A model generated the notes under the pieces. That model saw only the letters and a program-made list of their open reading frames with translations. It was not told the DNA's origin and ran no database searches. A stretch of 64,000 bases of DNA from positions 248,001 to 312,000 of the forward strand of contig BQMF02000269.1 of assembly GCA_027922465.2 (NCBI GenBank). Reading direction: 5' to 3'. The stretch comes from Turritopsis dohrnii (Eukaryota; Cnidaria; Hydrozoa; Anthoathecata; Oceaniidae). A program made the translations under genes and the position numbers. Shown in pieces: positions 55,285-64,000 of the stretch. Every line of letters starts with the position of its first letter. Position 1 is the stretch's first letter.

Positions 55285-58200
55285 CGATTTAATAAGTAAT
55301 CTTAAGAAATACAATGTAAAAAACTTTGAACATGTCAAAGTAGCTACTTTGAACATAAATTCCTTACCCAATAAATTTGATGACCTGAAGTTGAACATTA
55401 TAGATGCAGTTGATGTACTAGTTCTTACAGAAACTAAGATTGATGAAACTTTTTCAACTAAACAGTTTGTCATTGAGGGTTTTTCAGAGCCCTATAGGCT
55501 TGACAGAGACAGACAGGGTGGTGGCATTTTAAGCTACGTTAGAGATCACATTGCAAGTAAAAATTTGACAAGCCATAAGATATCCTCAGAGGCTATTTTT
55601 GTTGAATTATATTTTAAGAATTTCAACTGGCTTTTAGTTGAGGGTTACAATCCTCAGAGGCAACACATTAAGGAATTTTTATTTGATATAAGCAAAGGAC
55701 TAGATATTTATGTTAGTAAATATGATAAGTATCTGTTAATTGGTGATTTTAATGCTGAAGAAACAAACCCTGAGATACATGAATTTCTTGAAAACTATGA
55801 GCTGAAAAATCTAGTGTAAGATAAAACATGTTTTAAAAGTTTAGAAAATCCTAGTTGTATTGATCTCATTCTAACAAATATGAATAGAAGTTTCCAAAAT
55901 ACTCGAACATTTTCCAATGGGATTTCAGACTTCCATAAACTTGTTATAACTTCTTTAAAATTTACCTATGAAAAACCTAAACCGAAAGTACTAACATAAA
56001 GGAATTACAAAAACTTTGTGCAAGATAGTTTCAAAAGAGATCTAAAGGATAAACTGAATGACAGTGAAGGAAAGTTTTAGGAGAAATTTCTAACTGTTTT
56101 GGATAAACATGCTCCCTTAAAATACAAAACTATTAGGGCAAATAATGCATCTTATATGAATAAAACTCTTAAGAAGGCAATGATGAAAAGATCTGAGTTA
56201 GCGACTAAATATCAGAAAAGCAAGTCCATGACAGACCTTCGAGCTTTTAAAAAGAAAAAGAATTACGTGAATAGGATGTATAAACGTGAGAAAAAATTTT
56301 TTTATCAATCTTTAAATATGAAAGATATGCTTGCAAATAAAACTTTTTGGAAAGTTATGAAGCCAGCTGTATCTGTCAAATCTCAAATAAAATCCAAAAT
56401 TACTCTTGTTCAGGATAATAATATAGTGTCTGATGAAAATGAACTTGCAGGTAAATTTAATGATTTTCTTATGGATGCTGTGAAAAAGTTGAATATAAAG
56501 GAACCTAAGGAGGTCCTTGTAGATGCTGGCCATCTGCACGACCCTATAGAAAAAGCAATTGAGCAATTTAAAAATCATCCTAGTATTCTAAAAATAAAAC
56601 AAATTGTTTCCGAAGGCGAAATATTTGAATTCAAAGCCGTAGATTATATACAGATGGAGTCGCAAATTAAAAAGCTAAATACTAAAAAAGCAACAACTAA
56701 TGGAACTATCCCAGCAAAAATTTTCAAAGTATCTTCGAATGTATGTAGTGATATTCTTACAACTATTTTTAATGAAAACTTAGCTGCAGGAACCTTTCCG
56801 GACAAGCTTAAATGTGCTGATGTAACGCCCGTTTTTAAGAAGGACAATGCTACATGCATTGGTAACTATAGACTGGTCAGTGTTTTACCCACTGTCTCCA
56901 AAATTTTTGAAAGGCTTATGCAGGCACAAATAAGCCCTTGCATTGAAACGTATCTTTCCAAATACCTATGTGGGTTTCGAAAAGGTTACAACACCTAGCA
57001 TGCTCTGATAGCGCTGATAGAAAAGTGGAAAAATCTTTAGATAAAAAGAATTTTGCTGGGGCCTTACTTACGCACTTAAGTAAAGCATTTGATTGTGTAA
57101 ACCATGACCTAATTATTGCAAAACTACATGCGTTTTAGCATAAATGCTTTAAGGATGATTGATAGCTACTTGAAAAAAAGACTACAGCGTGTTAAAAAAG
57201 ATTCCTCATTCAGCTCATGGTCAGAATTACTTTTAGGTGTACCTGAGGGTTTGGTTTTAGGACCTTTACTTTTAAACGATTTATTTAACCGATTTATTTC
57301 TATTTATTAACAATACGAACATTTTCAACTTCGCTGACGACACTACTCTGTACACGTGTGACATAAGCATAGAAAACCTAATAAAAAGTTTAGAGATGGA
57401 TTCCCTCATTGCGTTAGAATGGTTTGAATTAAATTATTTGAATCTAAACACTGATAAGTGCAGTTTGTTAATTGTTGGTAATAGAACAGAACGAGTCTCA
57501 GCTAAAATTGGTTCCTCAAAGCTCTTGAAGTGATAGTGTCAAGCTTTTAGGAGTTAATATCACTAACGTATGTGTACATGCAAACAGAAAGTTGACGGCC
57601 ATATCACGATATGCCAACTATCTCTACCATGACCAATTGAGAAGCACAATAAAAAGTTTTGTTGAATCGCAATTTAAATATTGCAGTTTGGTATGGATGT
57701 TCCACAGTCGAGAACTGAACAATAAAATAAATAAAGTTCATGAAAGGACCCTGAGACTCTTGTATAAGGATTATGATGCCTCATTCGAAGAATTACTTTT
57801 AAGAAATAGCTCTTTCACAGTCCATCAAAGAAATGTGCAAACATTGATGATTGAAATGTTTAAAGCTAAACAAAATTTGGGTCCAAGTTTACTGGAAGAT
57901 ATTTTTGTACGAAGATCTAATAATGGACTAAATTCAAGAAAAACGAGGGATTTCGTTGAACCTATAAGTTCCACAGTACGCTACGGGGAAAGCACGTTAG
58001 CGAATCTAGGTTCCATCTTATGGGATGAATTTCCCCGAAATATTAAAAGTGTAGATACAATCGAAGAATTTAAAAAACTTATTAGATTATGGAAACAAAG
58101 TAAATGTCCCCGCAGACTGTGTAAGCTATATGTTATAGGGGTAGGTTTTCTGTAATAGTGTATTGTTCTGAGTGAGCCTAGCTGACCCATCTTATGCTAA

Positions 58201-58345
58201 GTCTATGAATATATTTCATCGGTGTAAATAAGCCAGCCCTAAGCTTGGCTTCTTTTTATTTTTTGGTTAACTTATTTATTCCTTTTTTGCTTAATTTTTA
58301 TACTTTGTGAAATTTTTTTACCGATGTAAAATAAAGAAACAATAA
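55285..58345 (+). pseudogene. LINE C (APE endonuclease + RT), full domain order, many stops
   Basis: Endonuclease: VATLNINSLPNKFDDLK, VLTETKIDETF, GGGILSYV and LLIGDFNAEE (GD.N box), with IDLILTN and SDFHKLV (SDH region, with H as F-H). RT: KKLNTKKATTNGTIPAKI, NYRLVSVLPTVSKIFERLM, GFRKGYNT, stop, LSKAFDCVNHDL, VPEGLVLGPLL, and FADDTTLYT near 57328 (catalytic box intact). The C-terminal region is at 57592-58155 (QFKYCSLVWMFHSRELNNKI, NKVHERTLRLLYKD). Stops occur at 55817, 55998, 56078, 56996 and elsewhere, with at least two frameshifts. The 3' end is AATAAAGAAACAATAATAAT. The family differs from LINEs A, B and E. Confidence 0.92.
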
Positions 58346-58359
58346 TAATTCTGGTGGAG

Positions 58360-59105
58360 GAATTGTTATTATTATTATCAAATTTTCAAATGTTTATACA
58401 GGATGGTTCATTCAGTTGTATAATATATAAAATATTTACACTGTTTTACAAGAAGTCCTGTCAAATATAGAATAAATGTAATATACGTAAAGTAAGCTAA
58501 AAAAGACCAAAATGATATTCCTTAGTTAAAATTTTTTTAATAAAATCTTAAATTTTGAAAAGTCTTTCTCAACTCGAAGTGCTTTTGGTAAATTGTTGAA
58601 TGTTAATGCTCCTTGAAAATAAAAGGAGGACCGAGCAGCTTCCAATTTCACCTTCGGTACTCGTATCATATGCCCATTGTTTCGTGTGTTTATTCTTGAT
58701 TCCAAAACTTCAAAATAGTTCTCAAAGTTTTTGATCGCACTTCCGTTAGTACATCGATGAACATAGGTGGCTACTCGTTTCATTTTTATCTGTTTTGATG
58801 ATGGTATTGTTAAAAGTGTACCAACAATTTTCTGGGCTCGTCGTTCTGAGGCACTTGTTTTTTCCTCAAGTGTGACTGGTACCATTCCATGCGTTGCTAA
58901 CGAACAGTAAGTTAATATTGGTTAAATCATCGATTTGTAGACCAAAGCTGTGGTTGTTGAGTCCAGATGGGATCGCATTTTCTTTAACAGGTCTATTCTT
59001 GAAGAGGTTCTCTTTATGGTGTTTTGCAAGTGTTCTGACATGTTAAGTGTTTTGTTCGACGTTAATCCGAGGTATTCATACGTTCTCGTGTTGTTAAAGA
59101 GAAAT
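58360..59105 (-). pseudogene. LINE D, 3' end, minus strand
   Basis: The minus strand reads FNNTRTYEYLGLTSNKTLNM, RIDLLKKMRSHLDS, a TAA, PILTYCSLA, then EEKTSASERRAQKIVGT, NFENYFEVLESRINTRNNG and VPKVKLEAARSSFYFQGALT ending at 58526. This is the C-terminal region shared with LINEs A and E (NFE.YF.....INTRN). The 3' end has CCTGTATAAACATTTG and an (ATA)n tail at about 58362-58376. It lies tail to tail with LINE C, about 16 bases apart. Confidence 0.85.
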
Positions 59106-59714
59106 TAAGCCTTTATCAAAAACTTTTTATATTAGCTGCAAAAAGGTCTCATTAATCTTCTTTGATCATTAAAAATTATTTTAGATGATAATTATACTCA
59201 GTCTTCGTTATTTAGTATCTAACAACGGACGCCATTGCAGTGCTCTGAGATGGAAATTTCGAGGTCACAGCGCGATCGCTGTTTTTGTAAAGATTACATA
59301 AACTACAATATTTTGTTTTTGTTGATGAAAGTTCTTGTGTGTTTTGTGATATAAAACCTTTATTAAAAAGTATTTCGTTTTAGATTTATAGCTGGTATAT
59401 GTGTGTAGGTGAGTTTTTGAACAATTGTGTATATTTTAGATGTATAGAAAATGAAATCTTCAGTATGACTGTTTTTGTTTTTCTTGAATCGTTAACAATA
59501 AACTTATTTTACATTTTGCAGTTTCTTGATGTTTAAGATTGTTATGTTATATTCGTGTTTTCTTTGTTGTTTATCTACAGTTTCTCGTATCTTTAGAATG
59601 TAGGCGTAAAAAACATGTTATCATGTGCTGCCTACATCTGATGTTTCTGCAAATGAAATTCGCTCTGTGACGTCATGATATTTATAACGAAAGCTGTGAT
59701 GGCGATTTAATTGA
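59106..59714 (+). other. Upstream part of LINE E
   Basis: Noncoding, probably including the 5' untranslated region of LINE E. It begins near 59220 with ACGGACGCCATTGCAGTGCT, which resembles GC-rich words at 2133-2160. No clear promoter motif. Confidence 0.45.
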
Positions 59715-62620
59715 ATGATGGCGCATGTTGGTGCGGTCACGCTGCGAGTGTTGGCTTTATTTATGATATTTTGTGTAAAAAAGCCAAGTTTTGTATCGAG
59801 TAGTATTTGTTATGGAGTTAATCATGAAGAATCTCCGCAGGAATCCTATATTTCGTCATCGTTATGGGTTCGAAAAGAATTTTCTGGATTTTATAGACAG
59901 CAACTTAGTTGTTGTGTTGCTTTACAAATATTGTTATTACTTACAGGAGACATTGAAACACTACCTGGTCCTACAAAAAACCCATCAACAGATTTTACGG
60001 CTTTTTCTCAAAGCAAGGGTATTAAAATAATTCATCAAAACATTAGAGGTTTATTCAGTAGTCTTGGAGAGCTTTCTGTGTTTTTAGAAAAATACAAAAA
60101 TATTGATGTGATTACTCTCTCATAGACTCATATTCCACACAGTAACAACGATAGTGTATTTTTTATTAGGGGGTACACATTCATATGGATACCCCGACTA
60201 AATGGCGCAGGTGGAGGTGTAGCTATGTACATATCAGAGAGCTTAAAGTGGAAACGACGAGAAGACCTTGAGAGCGATTTTTTGGAACTTATGTGTATTG
60301 AAATATTTATAAAAGGTGGCAAGAGTTTTCTGGTTTCAACGGTTTGCAGATCCCCGGATACGTCAGATTATCTTCCACAAAATTTTGTCGATGTGCTTGA
60401 ACAGTTTATTATATGCGCAAATAATGCGTTCACTGAAGTAATTCTCATGGGTGATTTGAATGTGAACTATCTCGAAAAGAACTCTCACAAAGACATTAAA
60501 TCTATCTTTTCAATAAACAATTATGAACAATTAGTGAAAACAGCAACGCGAATTACAAATGAATCTGCAACGTTGATTGACGTTATCCTTTCAACAATGA
60601 GTAAAAACATCTCTGTGATAACAACCAGTCCCATGAGTCTTAGCGATCATGATCTTGTTGGTTGTATTAGGAAACTAAACAGTCAGAAAACGAAAGCTAG
60701 AACAATCAGATGCAGAAATTATTCTCATTGCAATCCAAATGACATGAGGAGGGAATTAAACGATGAATCACTTAACCCGTTGTATTCCATAACCAATGTT
60801 AACCAATATTGGACATTTTTTCGAAGCAAATTAACTGAGTGTTTCAACAAACACGCTCCAATGATTACAAAACGTATGAAGGGGACTTTTTGTCCTTGGT
60901 TAACGAAAGAAACAATGGATCGTAGAGATAAAATCTTGAGAAAATACTGTCGAACCAAAAACGAAGTGGACTGGGTCCAATACAAACAGCTGAGAAACGC
61001 CTGTACATATGAAATAAAAAAAGCTAGAAGTCAATATCATCAGTCCCTTATTCTACAAAACAGGAAAAATCCGAGAAAATTTTGGCAAACAATAAAATCT
61101 ATATTTCCGGGAAATAAAATTACAAACAATGTACCCACGGAAAGTAACTTTTTGAAAGCAAACAACTTTTGCACATTCTTTTCAACAGTTGCAAAAACTT
61201 TGAAACAGAAAAGTTTCCAGTTTGAAACGTTTATTTGGCAACCGACATCGAAAATCGAAAAACGAACTGATACAATATTCCAGTTTACGTATGTTTCAAC
61301 AGTGTTTGTTGAGAAGCAATTGAAAAAGTTAAAACGTCATAAATCCACAGGGATCGATGGCTTACCATGTGGTATGTTAAAGGATGTTGCACATGAACTA
61401 GCGAAACCACTTGCATATCTAATCAACTTATCCTTACGTTCTGGATAAGTTCCAGCTGACTGGAAAGTTGCACAAGTGATTCCATTGCATAAAGGTGATT
61501 CATCTGATTACAACAACTTTAGGCCAATTTCTATCCTACCAGTTCTATCAAAAATAATGGAAAAAGCAGTTCACGATCAGCTAATGAGCTACCTCGAATC
61601 AAATCATTTATTGTCAGAGAGCCAATATGGGTACCCTTCGAAGCGATCTACTGAAATGGCGACAACTCTGCTCACTGACGAAATCAGAAAGTTGGCTGAT
61701 GAGGGTCATCTTACGGGTGCAGTTTTCTTCGACCTCTCCAAACTTTCGATACCTTAGAAATAATTTTGGGACCTGTGATGTTCTTGTTATTCTTCAATGA
61801 TTTCAGTGATTACGTGAAACACAGTAGAGTTCAGTTTGCGGATGACACCGTGATCTACGTATCGGCTAGTGACGTGAACCAAATAAAATCTAAACTAAAC
61901 TCTGAAGTTGCTTGTATCTCCGACTACCTTATGACTAACGATCTTGTCATAAACTTGAAAGTTGGAAAAACTGAAAGCATGCTTTTCGGTACTTCGAAGA
62001 AGATCTCAAAAATACCTCCTGACCAAAGACAGTTGAGATTGTTTCACAACAATGATATGATCAACTTCACTACAAGCTATACTTACCTTGGCACAGTTCT
62101 TGATCCAAATCTCACAATGAATAATGATTTTGACAAAAAGTACAAAAGGGCTTGCTCAAAACTCGGATTATTACGGAAATTGACGGCGTTGCTGACGAGT
62201 GAAGCTGCGCGTATGGTGTCTTCTGCTGTTATAGTGTCAGCTATATGTTATAATTGCATTGTTAATTTAAATCTGAACAGGACGCAACAACAAAAGCTAG
62301 TATCCTTTGAAGAAAAAGCAGATAGAATACTGAAGTGCAAAACTGTCCCTATTAAGAATGAATTTGAAAAGCAAGCAGTAACACTAGTCAGAAAATGTAT
62401 GGACAATGATGTTTGCAGTGATTTTGAGGACTACTTTAAAACGAACATGTACCAAATCAACACTAGAAATAAAAACATTCGCTTAACGCTGCCGAAAGTT
62501 AGGCTAGAGTTTGCCAAAAAAGGCTTTTTCTTTATGGGAGCCAAAACATACAACTCCCCAATTGAGGTCAGAAGTAGGCAAAATGATTTTAAGAAGTACG
62601 CCAAGGCTCATTATAATTAG
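59715..62620 (+). pseudogene. CR1-like LINE E, nearly full-length
   Basis: One frame runs from ATGATGGCG (59715) to 61757 with only two stops (TAG 60123-60125, TAA 61446-61448). Order: hydrophobic leader, 2A-like GDIETLPGP, endonuclease (IKIIHQNIRGLFSS, GAGGGVAMYI, ILMGDLNVNYLEKN, LIDVILS, LSDHDLVG), linker (CFNKHAPMITKRMKG), RT (RHKSTGIDGLPCGMLKD, FRPISILPVLSKIMEK, YGYPSKRSTEMAT, GAVFFDLSK). A deletion of about 60 codons near 61757 removes the region up to GPVMFLLFFNDF. In a new frame it continues VQFADDTVIYVSAS (catalytic FADD), LVINLKVGKTESMLFG, YLGTVLDPN and the shared C-terminus to 62620. It is the best-preserved relative of LINEs A, B and D and shows what they lack. Confidence 0.93.
59946..59972 (+). 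other. 2A-like motif in LINE E (GDIETLPGP)
   Basis: In frame with the LINE E ORF, following a hydrophobic run (VALQILLLLT). It fits D(V/I)ExNPGP except that N is L. Loss of that asparagine would be expected to abolish or weaken ribosome skipping. Confidence 0.78.
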
Positions 62621-62721
62621 ACCTGCATGTAATATCTTTTGGTCTCTACCTTATTCTTCCTTTAAGTGTCATTAAGCACTTTAAAATGTCAGATGTAGAT
62701 CTAATTTTTAATTTTTCTATA

Positions 62722-63285
62722 TCTTATTATAATAATCCGCGATTGTGCATACCACTTTTATTTTAGAGTGATATATTTAACTAAATTTTATGGTCATCGT
62801 CCTCTTACGTGCGCGTAAAACCACGTAGATGCGAGAGACACTTTTTTCACGATCATTCCAAAAGCATGTGGCATCATTTGACGTCAGTTTTTTTATGATC
62901 ACGGGGAATCATTGCATTGCATCCCAAATCGAACGCGATGTTTTTGGGGAAATATCTCAAGAACCAATAGGGATAACTGACGTTTTTTGGGGTCAGCGAT
63001 ACGGGTGATGGGGTGACGCATCATTTGGACCTAAATTTTATTTGGTACTGTGGATATGACCTCATCGAAATCTTTGATCAGCAATATCTCTCTAACGGTT
63101 GGTCGTAGCGAAAGGATCCCATACATTTTTTTGATCAGTTTTTCGAGCTCTACAACATGGTTACATTTACCGTTTCCAATTCCTTAATTGAAATTTTCAT
63201 CACGGGGATCGTTCACGGGAAAGGCGATTTTGACCCATTCTTTTGGAAGTTAAGTTCGGTAAAAAGTTTTTACCTGGGATACTTG
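62722..63285 (+). mobile_element. Helitron-like unit 1 of a head-to-tail array
   Basis: Begins TCTTATTATAATAATCCGCG and ends with the palindrome GGTAAAAAGTTTTTACC (63258-63274), then TGGGATACTTG. The terminal CTTG departs from CTRR by one base. Noncoding. Confidence 0.6.
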
Positions 63286-63866
63286 TCTTATTATAATAAT
63301 CTGCGCTGTGTGTCACACTCTTATTTTAGAGAGTGTTTTGTTTTTGTTCTTTTAATGGTCAAAATCTTCTTAATCGTGGTCATATAGCGGCAGTTCGACC
63401 AAGCAAGACACTTTCACGATTAGTATAATAGCACATGGGATCATTTGATGTCAGTTTTTTTATGATCACGGGGAATCATTGCATTGCATCCCCAATCGAA
63501 CGTGACGTTTTGGGGGAAATATCTCGAGAACCAATAGGGATAAATGACGTTTTTGGGGTGAAAGGGTGACGCAACATTTGAGCCTAAATTCTATTTGGTA
63601 CTGCGGCTATGACGTCATCAAAATGTTTGAAAGACAATATCTCTGCAACGGTTGGTCGTAGCGAAACGATCCCATACATTTTATTGATCAGTTTTTCGAG
63701 CTCCACAACATTGATCAGCTTTACGAGCTATACAATATGGGTACACTTTTGAGTTACTTTTCTATTATCTATTTTTGCGTCACGTGGGTACGTACACGGG
63801 AATGGTGGATTTGACCAAATGTTTTCGAAGTTAAGTTCGGTAAAAAGATTTTACCCGGGATACTAG
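63286..63866 (+). mobile_element. Helitron-like unit 2
   Basis: Begins TCTTATTATAATAATCTGCG directly after unit 1 and ends GGTAAAAAGATTTTACC, CGGGATA, CTAG at 63863-63866. It shares GGGGAATCATTGCATTGCAT, CCAATAGGGATAA and GGTTGGTCGTAGCGAAA with unit 1. Confidence 0.65.
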
Positions 63867-64000
63867 TCTATATATACTAATTCGCCTTGTGCATCCCACT
63901 TTTATTTTAGAGAGTGACATATTTGTTGTTTTTTTTCATGGTCAAATCCTTCTTATTTTTTCCCTTTTTGTCGTAAAACCACGTAGAGGCGAGAACACTT
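63867..64000 (+). mobile_element. Helitron-like unit 3, cut by the window edge
   Basis: Begins TCTATATATACTAATTCGCC directly after CTAG of unit 2 and continues CCACTTTTATTTTAGAGAGTG as in units 1 and 2. Confidence 0.6.

Overview
The window is a stretch of animal nuclear genome. Genes have GT-AG introns, base composition is AT-rich, and nearly all recognisable coding sequence comes from eukaryotic transposable elements (PIF/Harbinger, hAT, pogo/Tigger, Helitron, DIRS-like, BEL/Pao, LTR gag, CR1-like LINEs, and a protein-primed DNA polymerase B fragment of Polinton type). MADF/BESS and HIRAN-like genes and the mix of element families suggest an invertebrate; a cnidarian is my best guess, but the species cannot be fixed from the sequence. 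I see no rRNA, tRNA, CRISPR array or bacterial-style operon.

Layout. 1-23847: a tandem duplication with a 12,064-base period; every coding segment in copy 1 reappears unchanged in copy 2. One unit holds Helitron ends, a candidate minus-strand gene built from in-phase microexons, a Helitron/PIF1-type helicase fragment beside a BEL/Pao reverse transcriptase fragment, a complete two-gene Harbinger transposon with TIRs and TAA target duplication, and a decayed retrotransposon gag. 23.8-31 kb: the duplication breakpoint inside an inverted repeat, a broken hAT-like transposase, and a CR1-like LINE whose catalytic YADD has become YAHD. 30.5-35.9 kb: an alpha-kinase-like gene cut in two by a 4.1-kb hAT element that carries an apparently intact three-exon transposase gene. 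36-40.8 kb: a Helitron-like element, two adjacent MITEs, a LINE tail, a broken integrase-core gene and repeated gene fragments. 40.8-46.1 kb: a LINE interrupted by a 2,483-bp pogo/Tigger element; that element contains a dead transposase and, divergently, an intact HIRAN-like gene. 46.1-53.9 kb: a DNA polymerase B fragment, a protein-kinase-like fragment, and sequence with only weak coding signals. 53.9-62.7 kb: a DIRS-like RT fragment with a LINE tail inserted, then three LINEs. 62.7-64 kb: Helitron-like units head to tail.

Most elements are dead. The exceptions that look complete are the Harbinger element (both copies), the hAT transposase gene at 31.6-34.5 kb, and the HIRAN-like gene inside the Tigger element. 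Nested insertions give a relative chronology: the Tigger went into a LINE, the hAT into an alpha-kinase gene, and a LINE tail into a DIRS element. Several frameshifts fall in homopolymers, so some breaks may be sequencing errors.
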